Source: Actinomycetaceae bacterium zg-1166 (GTDB lineage: Bacteria; Actinomycetota; Actinomycetes; Actinomycetales; Actinomycetaceae). Taken from it: a stretch of DNA of 64,000 nucleotides. Positions 55,301 to 63,145 of the stretch are shown in pieces. The translations under genes and the position numbers were made by a program. The notes beneath the pieces were generated by a model, which did not search any database, was not told the origin of the DNA, and saw only the letters and a list, made by a program, of their open reading frames with translations. The stretch is from NCBI GenBank assembly GCA_015679245.1, contig CP064953.1:62001-126000 (forward strand). The letters are read 5' to 3'. Position 1 is the first letter of the stretch; each line of letters starts with the position of its first letter.

Positions 55301-56171
55301 GAAAGCTCCGTCGGTTGCGGTCAAGAGGGTAGACACCAATGGCACTGAGGTTCTTGGGCTGTACACAGCCACCGTTGAACCAGTGATTCCTGCAGCTACT
55401 CCTGTTGAGACCTCCGGTAAGCAGGGTCAGAAGCAGTCGGGTCAGCCGACCTTTACCCCCGGTGCGGATTCTGCCCCGATTGACGAGGCCGTACCCGCGA
55501 CCTTCGACGATGGCACCACCGAGAAGATGCTCAAAGGTGTTGGTATTTTCACGGTGGCTCCCGATGGCACGGTGACCTTCACGCCGGAGAAGTCCTTTAG
55601 TGGAAAAGCTCCGTCGGTTGCGGTCAAGAGGGTAGATACCAATGGCACTGAGGTTCTTGGGCTGTACACAGCCACCGTTGAAGCGGTGATTCCTGCGACT
55701 TCTCCTGCAGAATCCTCCGGTCAACAGGGGCAGGCGCAGTCGGGCAAGCCGACCTTTACCCCCGGTGATCCGGATGTTCTGATTGACGAGACCGTACCGG
55801 CAACCTTTGACGACGGCTCAACCACGAAGAAGGTTCCTGGCGAGGGAACCTACACGGTATCGCCTGATGGCACGGTGACATTCACACCGGAACCGAACTT
55901 CGTGGGCCAAGCCTCCGGTGTCCTCGTCAAACGCGTGGATGTCAATGGCACCGCTGTGATTGCGGCGTACAAACCGTATGTTGATGCCTCAACTCCATCT
56001 GCGGGTCAGAAGGGACATGGCCGTGTTGACCGGGGTACTCACTCCACATCCACCAAGAAAGGCCTACTTGCTTCCACGGGTGCGTCCGCTCCGGTAGCTC
56101 TCGCCCTCGCTCTGCTTTTTATGGGCGGGCTGGTGAGATTCCTTGCACGTGGACGCCGCCGCGAGAGTTAA
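49374..56171 (+). CDS. Giant CshA-like fibrillar adhesin
   Basis: 2265 residues. Signal peptide (TLVVTSIVLPLTLAGGGYAT), then a CshA NR2-like ligand-binding domain (about 45-340; NWLDFG, ITPGYKVKVEVVGLQPFRAT). A GEVED-type domain follows (about 360-550; DYGDAPESYGEARH ending SGEVEDFRIPV), then one divergent and about 15 close CshA-type fibril repeats of about 101 residues (G-T-Y/F-T-V-A-x-D-G-T-V-T-F-T-P core). The sorting signal is LASTG-hydrophobic-RGRRRES. It should form surface fibrils for host or bacterial adhesion. Codons for Ala-Gly-Gly-Gly contain nine G in a row (49448-49456); in-frame here. ATG 49374 has GAGAGGAAAG upstream; an earlier in-frame start (49323) would spoil the signal peptide. 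Confidence 0.92.
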   Translation: MRNTKHSSRFKTLVVTSIVLPLTLAGGGYATIALAGEGSSSAVTPDDPQHYERYADQNNATVRDSINWLDFGKFKDLNTDQTLRVGSYLEQEITPGYKVKVEVVGLQPFRATDTYKERIDEYGLADQLPASASYDDTAVNTANAEAISPVGIIASPMPARDSNLVSLGFNPPGKVSLAVNYNGPGGRRRANWGVQLKLTGMYGDRTFPVDAVVADSEEANLEYILASTDGSPFELLTEISSKSGANRTTSSYEVLSWEDYKKAPRAISTLRGDSVGDAESMLFSNFTTDPEVASRAIRKKPGVDINGREGWYIDGIGTKLYGPTQDTKKEHRSSPLVVTRDASNLGVYVRTHWNQAAMIGILAADYGDAPESYGEARHLINNNPTQPQIGRVKADVDLERESRGVTSVDWKTDDLDSLAYTNGEGNIGEPTADEGVGQLVPDGGAPLQYDPVTQSMKVLLSPAEGNTAKARAWIDFNENGQFDEAEASNIVSVNSAGLATITFPNAPAPSFTPQHLGARVRIAADEVGVIKPTGTAFSGEVEDFRIPVPGSIPQKSQGSRGIPQSATVPFYGYDEDGRKTAFTPSQEHQATFATVTTADDGTVTVSDLSDTTIDAMKNGKKVGTYTLDPLSGKVTFTPNADFIGTPDPVTVVLRDANDIPAVGSYTPTVTTAAPAESSGKQGQAQSGQPTFTAADPDVPIDENVPATFEDGTTTKTVEGVGTFTVAADGTVTFTPVKSFIGKAPSVVIKRVDTNGTGYFGLYTATVEAVVPTSTSVTTTGVQGKAQSGTPTFTPGDPSVPINEAVAATFDDGTTEKTVDGVGTYTVAADGTVTFTPLKSFTGTATGVTVKRVDQNGTAVTATYTPTVTAVTPRGEAVSTTGVQGKAQSGTPTFTPGDPSVPIDEAVAPTFDDGTTTKTVPGEGTYTVAADGTVTFTPLKSFTGTATGVTVKRVDTNGTAVTAAYTPTVTAVTPRGEAASTTGVQGKAQSGTPTFTPGVDSVPIDQSVPAKFVVDGHVVDDSSIDAKDAQGKTVGTYAIDGASGVVTFTPHKSFVGTPVPVTVQRVDVNGTLARALYTPTVTAVTPTASPAESSGKQGQAQSGTPTFTPGADSAPMDDTVPATFEDGTTTKTVEGVGTFTVAADGTVTFTPVKSFKGKAPSVAVKRVDTNGTGVLGLYTATVEAVVPTSTSVTTTGVQGKAQSGQPTFTPGDPSVPIDEAVAPTFEDGKTTKKVPDEGTYTVAADGTVTFTPVKSFTGTATGVTVKRVDKNGTAVTATYTPTVTAVTPRGEAVSTSGLQGKTQSGTPIFTPGDPSVPIDENVPAKFVVDGHVVDDSSIDAKDAQGKTVGTYTIDGASGVVTFTPHKGFVGTPVPVTVQRVDVNGTSAQALYTPTVTAVTPRGEAVSTTGIQGKAQSGQPTFTPGDPSVPINEAVPATFDDGTTTKKVPDEGTYTVAADGTVTFTPVKSFTGTATGVTVKRVDKNGTAVTATYTPTVTAVIPEGSPAESSGKQGQEQSGKPTFTPGDPDVPMDDTVPATFEDGTTKKTVDGVGTYTVAADGTVTFTPVKSFTGTATGVTVKRVDQNGTAVTGTYTPTVQPVTPTAEDQTSVGKQGLTQSGTPRFTPGDPSVPMDDTVPATFEDGSTTKKVPGEGTYTVAADGTVTFTPEPNFVGGAKTGVTVKRVDQNGTAVTATYKPTVEPVTPRGEAVSTTGVQGQAQSGKPTFTPGDPSVPIDEAVPATFDDGTTTKTVDGVGTFTVATDGTVTFTPVKSFTGTATGVTVKRVDKNGTAVTATYTPTVTAVTPKGEAASTSGEQGQEQSGQPTFTPGDPSVPMDDTVPATFEDGSTTKIVPGEGTYTVTADGTVTFTPEKSFTGTATGVTIKRVDQNGTAVTATYTPTVTAVTPAATPVETSGKQGQKQSGQPTFTPGADSAPIDEAVPATFDDGTTTKTVDGVGTFTVAPDGTVTFTPVKAFRGKAPSVAVKRVDTNGTEVLGLYTATVEPVIPAATPVETSGKQGQKQSGQPTFTPGADSAPIDEAVPATFDDGTTEKMLKGVGIFTVAPDGTVTFTPEKSFSGKAPSVAVKRVDTNGTEVLGLYTATVEAVIPATSPAESSGQQGQAQSGKPTFTPGDPDVLIDETVPATFDDGSTTKKVPGEGTYTVSPDGTVTFTPEPNFVGQASGVLVKRVDVNGTAVIAAYKPYVDASTPSAGQKGHGRVDRGTHSTSTKKGLLASTGASAPVALALALLFMGGLVRFLARGRRRES
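49448..49456 (+). repeat. G9 homopolymer in adhesin signal-peptide codons
   Basis: Nine consecutive G at codons 25-28. A one-base slip would frameshift the adhesin before its signal peptidase site. Confidence 0.9.
51385..55995 (+). repeat. About 15 tandem 300-bp CshA repeats
   Basis: Near-identical units of about 303 bp. Most open with (S/T)-x-G-(K/V)-Q-G-x-x-Q-S-G-x-P-T-F-T and close with NGT-x-x-x-x-Y-(T/K)-(P/A)-T-V. Two units (start near 52290 and 53245) carry a variant FVVDGHVVDDSSIDAKDAQG middle. Others (units 1, 5, 13, 14) have the KAPSV-VLGLYTATV ending, so the array mixes three subtypes. Units 13 and 14 are almost identical over their first half. Confidence 0.9.
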
Positions 56172-56187
56172 TCACTCATAGAGGTGT

Positions 56188-56230
56188 TAGGGAAGTGGGT
56201 GCGGAGCTTAGCTCCGCACCCACTTCCCTA
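56188..56230 (+). terminator. Perfect 20-bp hairpin terminator after adhesin
   Basis: TAGGGAAGTGGGTGCGGAGC pairs fully with 56211-56230 across a TTA loop. Confidence 0.85.
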
Positions 56231-56398
56231 GGTTGAGGTACTTATCCAACAAGCAGTGCAATCTGCGTCTATAACTGTGGTGAATCATCAGGACACAAGA
56301 ATGAATCATGAGGACAGAACGAGCCGTTTACATGCACCGCGGAGCTTTACAGGGCAAAAATAAGGGAAATCGACGAAGAGTAAGTCGCAAGCCGAGCG

Positions 56399-58522
56399 CT
56401 AGAGATTCGGCTCTCTCTCAATACTCGTAAGTGGAGGGGAAGTTTCGTCGTCAACCGTCTTTGCACCCGACTCACTTTGAGCTTCATCCTGTGCGCGATC
56501 TGGCACAATTCCCGGTGCTGGCGCAAGACGACCTACGTAATCCACCGTATCGGTACCGGATTGTCGTGGTTTTTCTTCGTCAGATAGCTCTCCTGCTATC
56601 TCTGACACGTCGAATTGGTGAACTCGTCCTTCCGAACTAGACAGAGCGATCATTTCAGGTGCACCGAGATCATCGGTAGAGAAATGGGTGAAGAAAGAAA
56701 CCTGCTCCTGGGAAGGGAAGCCAGCCAGTTCGGTTCCAGACTCCTCAACAAAATCGGATTCAGCACCTACAGCTTGTGCAGGAACGAAGTCAGCGGCATC
56801 GAAAGTACTTTCGAAGTTCCCCGTAGGCGAGAGCGCGCTTGGTGAAGATACAGAATTTTCAGCTGCACTTACTGGAGATCCTGGCGGAGGTGGAGGGAGA
56901 GGAGAATAGCTCTGCTGAGGAGGAATCGATGTAGCCGCATGTGTGCTGCGTTCATGTGTACTAGTACGGGCTTCTTTTGCTGCACAGGCTGCCATATGAC
57001 GTTCATGAATACGCCGACGTAGCTCCTCAGCCACTTCTTCACGGTGCTTCTTCTTGCGTTCTTCCGCCGTAATAGCCTCGCGTTTGGGTACTCCAGGATC
57101 AACGAGGTTATGGCAGGATTCCATCCCCGAAACAAGATCTGATTTGCGTATTGCCGGGGTGACAGGAAGGTCGATCTGACTAATACGTACCGCCTCACGC
57201 TCCTCCTCAATACGCTCCGCTTCATTGGCCTGTGCGGAGGCGGCGAGAAAGGAAGCTGTGATAGAGCGGCTGCGAGGTGTGGAGGAATCTGGAGTTTCGG
57301 AAGTACTCTGAGCACTGCGCACGGCTGGGAAGATCTGAGTATCACTAAGCGCAGGGAAAGTGCCTGTGGAGGGCTCCTCTATGCGAGCAGTCAAGGGGAT
57401 TTTCTCGGATTCTGTGGGGGAAATATGTGCGGGCACATCAGAGAGAGAAGGCACATGTGTGGCTAATTCTTCCGAAGTGGGCGGAAGAATCTCGTCATCA
57501 CGTGTGCCCGTGGGGAAAGGCTGAGTGGCAGGGTGCACTTTGGATTCCTGAACCTGCGTAAGCGCGTGAGGCCTTCCTATTTCTGAGGGTGTGGGAGACG
57601 AATGTTCGGAGTTGAGCACTGCGCACGGTTGGGAATGAGAAAGTTCACGTTCCTCTACCCGGGGTGACGTGGTGGATTCGTGAGGAGAAGAAGCCTCTGT
57701 AACGGTAGCTTCCTCTTGGGCAATGAGACGAGTAAGGCGTTCCTGTTCCGCTTCGAGATTCTCACGAGCACGCCCATCCCATTGGCGTGCCAGAGGCGTG
57801 AGGAAGAGCTGGCGTCTAGCAAGAAGGCGAGTCACGATGTCTCGTCGTGCATGGAGAAAAGCCAAACGGGGAATGTGGGCATACTCCTGACTCACGAGTT
57901 CGAGGTAGCGTTTATAGCGCTGAGGGTCTACAGCTAAAGTCCCTAGATGCGCATCACGCAGGGCGAGTTCATCCACATCGAAACCCTGAAACTGCCCTGT
58001 TTCCGTAACGGATTTCGTTTCAGAAGGTTTCATACCGCGGATGAGTTCGCTCACACGGTACGCCTTTGTGGGATCCACGCCAAGTTCAAGGAGATGCGTT
58101 TGAGCGGCTGTTGCCGAGGCAGCGATATTTTCACCGCCACGCCTGGTGTAGGTATCTTCTTTAGCGGTGGAGAAAACAATTCCGTGATACCACGCGGCCA
58201 GGCGCACCAGGCTAGGCTCATGCGTTTCTGGTAGGAGAGTTTCGAGGCGAGTGAGGAGCTCAATGACGTGGTGGAGCCCGTGATAAGCCCGATCAGGGCT
58301 GACCCAGCGTACGATGAGGCTGCGACACGCGGCAGAGAGATCCTCTTTGCTCTGTGGAGAGCCGGCGCTCTGAACCGAGCGCACATAGGCAGGAACAAGC
58401 CATCCAGGTACCTCACCCAAACCCTGACCCCCTTTCGACCCGTCTAACAATACGCGCCTTAGAGACGGCGTGTGCGCGATTCCCACCTTGCCGATGCAGG
58501 CGATTCTAGTACCACCTCTCAC
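56399..58522 (-). CDS. HD-like phosphohydrolase domain with long disordered tail
   Basis: 707 residues. The N-terminal part (about 60-245) matches the predicted metal-dependent HD-family group COG4339: WVSPDRAYHGLHHVIELL, LAAWYHGIVF, ENIAASATAAQTHL, LRDAHLGTLAVDPQRYKRYL. The normal His-Asp doublet reads His-Gly here and DADL reads DAHL, so metal binding may be altered. The remaining 450 residues are Ser/Pro/Glu-rich, probably disordered, with basic and coiled patches (EERKKKHREEVAEELRRRIHE). No transmembrane helix. Function unknown. Start uncertain; several downstream GTG codons are possible. Divergent from the SDR gene. Confidence 0.65.
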   Translation of the reverse strand: MRGGTRIACIGKVGIAHTPSLRRVLLDGSKGGQGLGEVPGWLVPAYVRSVQSAGSPQSKEDLSAACRSLIVRWVSPDRAYHGLHHVIELLTRLETLLPETHEPSLVRLAAWYHGIVFSTAKEDTYTRRGGENIAASATAAQTHLLELGVDPTKAYRVSELIRGMKPSETKSVTETGQFQGFDVDELALRDAHLGTLAVDPQRYKRYLELVSQEYAHIPRLAFLHARRDIVTRLLARRQLFLTPLARQWDGRARENLEAEQERLTRLIAQEEATVTEASSPHESTTSPRVEERELSHSQPCAVLNSEHSSPTPSEIGRPHALTQVQESKVHPATQPFPTGTRDDEILPPTSEELATHVPSLSDVPAHISPTESEKIPLTARIEEPSTGTFPALSDTQIFPAVRSAQSTSETPDSSTPRSRSITASFLAASAQANEAERIEEEREAVRISQIDLPVTPAIRKSDLVSGMESCHNLVDPGVPKREAITAEERKKKHREEVAEELRRRIHERHMAACAAKEARTSTHERSTHAATSIPPQQSYSPLPPPPPGSPVSAAENSVSSPSALSPTGNFESTFDAADFVPAQAVGAESDFVEESGTELAGFPSQEQVSFFTHFSTDDLGAPEMIALSSSEGRVHQFDVSEIAGELSDEEKPRQSGTDTVDYVGRLAPAPGIVPDRAQDEAQSESGAKTVDDETSPPLTSIEREPNL

Positions 58523-58690
58523 TCAATGCTCGGACAGAGAGTTTGAGAATCCCCGTGCGGAGCTACCTACGTGCAGTTTCCACTTAGTGTGAGTTCTGAA
58601 CTTGTCATCATGGAGCTTCTGCGTTTCCGTGAAAGAGAACGATGGGTCCCCTTGTCTCTCTCTACCTAGAAAGTGAACTAACGTAGGGGT

Positions 58691-59482
58691 GTGAGGAAGA
58701 CGAAGATCCAGTTGCGCGGCTGTGCGCTCATCACCGGCGGAACCTCTGGCATTGGCCGTGAATTTGCCTACGCGCTTGCCGCACAAGGTATCGACCTTGT
58801 GCTCGTTGCGCGTTCATCTGAACGCCTGAAGGCCACCGCCGAGGAACTCACGCATCGCTACGGGATTGACTGCGAAATACGCCAAGCTGATCTCTGCACA
58901 AGCGAAGGATACGAACTCGTCGCCCAACGCCTGAAAGAGAACGAGAAACCTATCACGATTTTCGTCAATAACGCTGGACAAGGCCTCTACCACAACCTAG
59001 CTACCACGCAGACAGCTCCACTGGAAGCGGGGATTACTCTCATGGGAACAGTGGTTGTTACCCTGGGGGCAGTAGCAGCCGATGCGATGGTACGCCGTGG
59101 CGAGGGAGTGATTATCAACACGGCTTCTGTTTCTGGCCTCGTCCCGATGGGACTCTATTCAGGAATCAAAGCGATGGTGCGGCAGTGGTCGCTCTCACTT
59201 GGAATTGAAGTAGCTTCACGCGGTGTACATGTGATGACGTTCATGCCGGGATGGGTGCGCACAGAATTCCACTCACGCGCTGGTGTCTCACGATCTAACC
59301 TCCCCAGCTTCGTCTGGCTTTCAGCTTCAGATGTAGTGGCGCAGTGCCTGCGCGCAGTGGAAGCAGGTAAGCGTTACTGTGTACCCTCACGCCGCTTCAA
59401 AGTCATCGCTTTCCTCGCTGAACACGCACCTAAGAAACTTGTGTGGGCAGCAGCGGAAAAAATCAATAAGGGGCGCTCGTGA
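58691..59482 (+). CDS. Short-chain dehydrogenase/reductase
   Basis: A 263-residue classical SDR. It has the coenzyme motif TGGTSGIG (about residue 15), NNAG, catalytic Ser in INTASVSGLVP, and the YSGIKAMVRQWSLSL segment. That segment carries Tyr and Lys in Y-x-x-x-K spacing. The C-terminal MPGWVRTEFHSRAG and EHAPKKLVWAAAEK are like those of actinobacterial KR-type reductases acting on lipids. It overlaps the acyltransferase gene by 4 bp, suggesting a lipid-related role. Starts at GTG 58691. Confidence 0.85.
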   Translation: MRKTKIQLRGCALITGGTSGIGREFAYALAAQGIDLVLVARSSERLKATAEELTHRYGIDCEIRQADLCTSEGYELVAQRLKENEKPITIFVNNAGQGLYHNLATTQTAPLEAGITLMGTVVVTLGAVAADAMVRRGEGVIINTASVSGLVPMGLYSGIKAMVRQWSLSLGIEVASRGVHVMTFMPGWVRTEFHSRAGVSRSNLPSFVWLSASDVVAQCLRAVEAGKRYCVPSRRFKVIAFLAEHAPKKLVWAAAEKINKGRS

Positions 59483-60516
59483 GCAAGGAAGAGTCGTCGG
59501 ATACCCACAAGAAGGCCGCCAAGACGAAACAGACGAACCGACTAGCCTACGAGAGTGCACCTTGCGGTGAGAACACATCCGAGAACGCATCCACTCACAA
59601 CATGAGCACAGGTAGAAATCTCTCTCAAAATTCTGACGAGGAGAACTCACAACATGTGCACTCTTCCGTGGTTCCGGTGGGTGCACCTGATCTCGAACCC
59701 CTCGACCGCTATCTCGATGCCGGACACCGCCACAAGAGACATCTCGTACGCACACTCATTACCCGTCCAGTGATCTCCACACTCGTGCGTCCCACTGTGC
59801 TCGGTGAAGAAAATGTGGAAGGCCTTGAGGGAGCCTACATCCTCATCCCCAACCACTCCTCACACCTGGATGCACCGATGGTGTTCTCCCTCTTGCCTCG
59901 TTCGCTCACCGAACGCTTGGCCACGGGTGCGGCTGCGGACTACTTCTATCGTCGTCGCTTTATCTCCACTCTCACCTCGCTCTTTTTTAATACCTATCCA
60001 ATCGAACGTTCGGGAGGCGGAAAAAATCGTGAGATCCGCACCCGCGAGCGCGAAGGACGAAGTAGCCATGGCGGTGGACGCAGCACACAAGGGGCACCTA
60101 CGAGATCGGCAAAATCCACTCATACTCATACGTCCCCACCTGCGCGGGGACGCGCACATGGTATGACAGGAAGACTCCTTGAAGCCGGAGTACCAATCCT
60201 CGTTTTCCCTGAGGGGACACGTTCACGCACAGGTGAGATAGGCACACCGAAACCTGGAGCTGCTGCACTCGCGATTCGCTATGAGATCCCTCTGGTGCCC
60301 ATCGCTATGAAGGGAGGCCATGAGGCGATGCCAGTTGGTGCCGCCTTCCCAAAGGTGGGCAGTGAGGTATTCCTCTTCATCGGTAAACCGATGTATGCGC
60401 GCCAGGACGAAACTTCTGAAGAGTTTATGGCCCGCGTCTTTCGTGCAATCACCGCCATGCTGGAGCAGAGTTCTGCCCAGCCAATCGACGAATCTGGATC
60501 CTCACTATTCGAGTAG
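59479..60516 (+). CDS. PlsC-family 1-acylglycerol-3-phosphate acyltransferase with unusual insertion
   Basis: 345 residues. After a polar N-terminus (1-85) come the acyltransferase motifs: NHSSHLDAP (NHxxxxD catalytic), FFNTYPIERSG, LVFPEGTRSRTGEIG and VPIAMKGGHEAMP. It would acylate lysophosphatidic acid or a similar acceptor at the inner membrane. Between motif II and III lies about 45 residues of Arg/Gly/Ser/Thr/His-rich low complexity (encoded 60010-60165) that homologues lack. The same stretch reads in another frame as VREAEKIVRSAPASAKDEVA, which looks more protein-like, so a pair of compensating frameshifts is possible. Confidence 0.85.
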   Translation: MSKEESSDTHKKAAKTKQTNRLAYESAPCGENTSENASTHNMSTGRNLSQNSDEENSQHVHSSVVPVGAPDLEPLDRYLDAGHRHKRHLVRTLITRPVISTLVRPTVLGEENVEGLEGAYILIPNHSSHLDAPMVFSLLPRSLTERLATGAAADYFYRRRFISTLTSLFFNTYPIERSGGGKNREIRTREREGRSSHGGGRSTQGAPTRSAKSTHTHTSPPARGRAHGMTGRLLEAGVPILVFPEGTRSRTGEIGTPKPGAAALAIRYEIPLVPIAMKGGHEAMPVGAAFPKVGSEVFLFIGKPMYARQDETSEEFMARVFRAITAMLEQSSAQPIDESGSSLFE

Positions 60517-60701
60517 TAGGTAATTGGCGCCCTTGTGTATTTCTGTATCGGGAGGGGAGTTTCCTGCTGATATTGCTCTCTAAAAACTCTTCTTTGAGAT
60601 CGTTTCTTTAACTCTTCGCTTTCTGAGAATGTGAGAACTCAACAGCTTTACCGCTCTCGTGAGAGATGAGGTGTGAGGGCGCGGATCCTGCAAGGGAGAA
60701 C

Positions 60702-62387
60702 CTACAAGGGGAAAGTGAGGCGTACCGTGAGTCCACCACCTGGAGTGCGCCCCACACGGGCATGTCCTCCGTGAGAGGCCATAATTGCTGCAACAATTGC
60801 CATTCCCAGGCCTGAACCACCCGAGGCGCGTGAACGCGAAGAGTCAGCGCGATAGAAGCGCTCAAAAATGCGCTGGGCATCATCCTGGCTCACTCCAGAG
60901 CCATGATCGCGTACTTCGATGATTCCCCACGATCCTTCCTGCCCTACAGCCACCTCACAGGCGGTACCTTCAGGAGTGTGTGTGAGCACATTGGAGAGTA
61001 GATTCGCCACTACCTGCGTGACTTTATCGACATCAGCCTGCACAAAGACGTCAGGGATTCGAGGGGAATCTTCCTCTTGTTCTGCTACATGAGGAAGAAC
61101 AAGAGAAGGAGGGGATATGTGGAGATCTTTAGGAGGGTCGTTGTACCTCGTGTGGGGTGCGTGAGGGAAGGTGTCTTCGTGCTGAATTAGTTCAGCAGGG
61201 GTGATCTCCCCGAGAGCCACAACTTGAGCCTGCCGCTGCGAATCGCGCACATGGAAATCCGCCACCGCATTCTCAGCCACCTCGGTGAGATTGACTTTCG
61301 AGATCATGAGTGGACGTCCTTCGTCGAGCCTCGCCAACTGAAGGAGATCTTCGACGAGACCACTCATACGGTTGGCTTCAGATTCGATACGCTCCATTGT
61401 TTGCGGCAAATTTTCCGGAGGTACGCCACCTATGCGGTAAAGCTCAGAGTAGCCACGCACCGTGGCCAGCGGCGTGCGAAGTTCATGGGAGGCGTCGGAG
61501 ATGAAGCGCCGCATTTTCTTCTCTGATTCCAAACGCACGACGAAAGCCTGCTCGATTTGGCTCAACATTGTGTTGATCGAATCAGCGAGGTTGGCCACTT
61601 CAGAGCCATCTTTGCCACGCGGCACGCGTTGAGAGAGGTCGCCTGCGGCGATATCGTGGGTGACATGTTCGATTGAGCGCAAAGTTCCGAGTGAACGGCG
61701 CACGAAAGCTGCAGTGATTGCGGCACCCAAAGCCACGACAGCCACTGAGATAAAGATAAGTGTCTGAGTGACCAGGCTAATGATATGGGAAATAGGCTGT
61801 AGGGGTTTGGCGATGAGAACTTTCCCCACTACTTCTCTCGCGCCGTTGGTTTGGTTAGTGATATCAAAGACGACGGCACGCCAGGCGCTACGGCCTGTCC
61901 CAGCCACCGAGGTGGGAGCTGCTGTGAGCGTAGTGAGCAAGGTGTCAGTGTTGCGCGGTACGCCGTAGCGTTCACTCACACTCGTGGAGACTTGACGATT
62001 CTCCTGGTACTGCATTACCTGGCCATCCCACCAGTAAAGATCAATGTAGTAATCGGAGACGGCTGTTGAACCGTCATTCATATGCGGCCACTGAGAATCC
62101 TTGAGAATCTGGTTAGCCACCACAGTTCCGGAGGAGATGAGTTCTTCGTCAAGATTCTTTACGAGCACACGTTGAAGCATTGTCACGGTGAGGGCACTCA
62201 GGCTTGTGACTACTACAAGCATGAGTACGGTAAAGATCACCGTGAGGCGGAAGGAGAGCGTGCGCGTGAGTTTGATCCGCCCTGTCCTTCTTTTTCCTGT
62301 ACGGTGTGCTCGTTGTTGCTCGGGTGCTGAGTCAACCGTGGGGGCAACAGTAGCAGATGGTACAGAGGAGGGTGTGTGCACAGACAC
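60702..62387 (-). CDS. Sensor histidine kinase
   Basis: 561 residues. Two membrane helices (about 45-70 and 203-229) flank an extracytoplasmic sensor region of about 130 residues; HAMP follows (about 230-283). The HisKA box FISDASHELRTPLATVRGYSE places the phospho-accepting His at residue 301. The ATPase has N box VVANLLSNVLTHTPEG, G1 VRDHGSGV, F box IFERFYRADSSRSRASGG and G2 GSGLGMAIV. A His/Pro-rich insertion (about 400-435) separates HisKA from the ATPase. It resembles TrcS/MprB-type actinobacterial kinases. The signal is unknown. It follows its response regulator by 8 bp. Confidence 0.92.
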   Translation of the reverse strand: MSVHTPSSVPSATVAPTVDSAPEQQRAHRTGKRRTGRIKLTRTLSFRLTVIFTVLMLVVVTSLSALTVTMLQRVLVKNLDEELISSGTVVANQILKDSQWPHMNDGSTAVSDYYIDLYWWDGQVMQYQENRQVSTSVSERYGVPRNTDTLLTTLTAAPTSVAGTGRSAWRAVVFDITNQTNGAREVVGKVLIAKPLQPISHIISLVTQTLIFISVAVVALGAAITAAFVRRSLGTLRSIEHVTHDIAAGDLSQRVPRGKDGSEVANLADSINTMLSQIEQAFVVRLESEKKMRRFISDASHELRTPLATVRGYSELYRIGGVPPENLPQTMERIESEANRMSGLVEDLLQLARLDEGRPLMISKVNLTEVAENAVADFHVRDSQRQAQVVALGEITPAELIQHEDTFPHAPHTRYNDPPKDLHISPPSLVLPHVAEQEEDSPRIPDVFVQADVDKVTQVVANLLSNVLTHTPEGTACEVAVGQEGSWGIIEVRDHGSGVSQDDAQRIFERFYRADSSRSRASGGSGLGMAIVAAIMASHGGHARVGRTPGGGLTVRLTFPL

Positions 62388-62395
62388 GGAGGAAA

Positions 62396-63145
62396 CTACT
62401 TTGCGCTGCGCAGCACGTATCCGATTCCCCGCTTGGTATGAATGAGCGGGACAATTGCGGCAGCTTCAGTGGGGTTAGTGATCCCGAGTGCTTCAGGTGA
62501 ATCCACTTTGCGGCGCAGATAGGAGATGTAGGATTCGACGATCGAGATCTCACCTTCCCAGTTGTAATCCCATACGTGATCGAGGATCTGCATTTTCGAG
62601 ACGACACGTTCGGAGTTAATCATGAGGTAGCGCAGCAGCTTAAATTCGGTGGGGGAGAGGTCAATCTCGTGGCCGGCTCTACGCACTTCGTAAGAATCCT
62701 CGTTGAGTTCAAGATCCATGTAGCGCAACACAGCTGCATTTTCTTCCGCAGGTTGAGTGCGGCGCAGCACAGCGCGGATTCGGGCAACCACTTCTTCGAG
62801 GGAGAAAGGCTTGGTGATGTAATCGTCGCCGCCAACAGTGAGACCTTGGATTTTATCCTTAACATCGTCGCGGGCGGTGAGAAAAAGTACGGGAAGTTCC
62901 GGGTCGCGCTCACGCAGACGGCGCAGAACCTCAAAACCATCCATATCTGGGAGCATGACGTCGAGGACGGCGAGATCAATATGCCCAATTGCTTGGTGAT
63001 CGAGGGCTTCGTGCCCGTCGGCAGCAGTGAGGACTTTGAAGCCCGCAAAACGCAGCGAGGCCGAGAGGAGTTCGCGGATTGAGGGTTCGTCATCCACAAC
63101 TAGCAAAGTTGCTTCGGGAGTTGCGTTCTGAATACTCATGTCCAT
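62396..63145 (-). CDS. OmpR-family response regulator
   Basis: About 249 residues. The receiver has acidic pair VVDDEPSIRELL, phospho-acceptor Asp in AVLDVMLPDMDGFEVLRRLR (about residue 62), Thr in FLTARDD and Lys in YITKPFSLEE. The winged-helix effector follows (LSPTEFKLLRYLMINSERVVSK, VESYISYLRRKVD, RGIGYVLR). It is most like TrcR-type regulators. Starts at TTG 63151, ATG 63145 or ATG 63139 are possible. First gene of the two-component operon. Confidence 0.92.
   Translation of the reverse strand: MDMSIQNATPEATLLVVDDEPSIRELLSASLRFAGFKVLTAADGHEALDHQAIGHIDLAVLDVMLPDMDGFEVLRRLRERDPELPVLFLTARDDVKDKIQGLTVGGDDYITKPFSLEEVVARIRAVLRRTQPAEENAAVLRYMDLELNEDSYEVRRAGHEIDLSPTEFKLLRYLMINSERVVSKMQILDHVWDYNWEGEISIVESYISYLRRKVDSPEALGITNPTEAAAIVPLIHTKRGIGYVLRSAK

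Noticed and set aside
51434-55724. Many open reading frames antisense to the adhesin repeats
   Set aside because: They recur with the repeat period and share the same Val/Pro/Thr-rich sequence. They are mirror frames of the conserved repeat codons, not genes.
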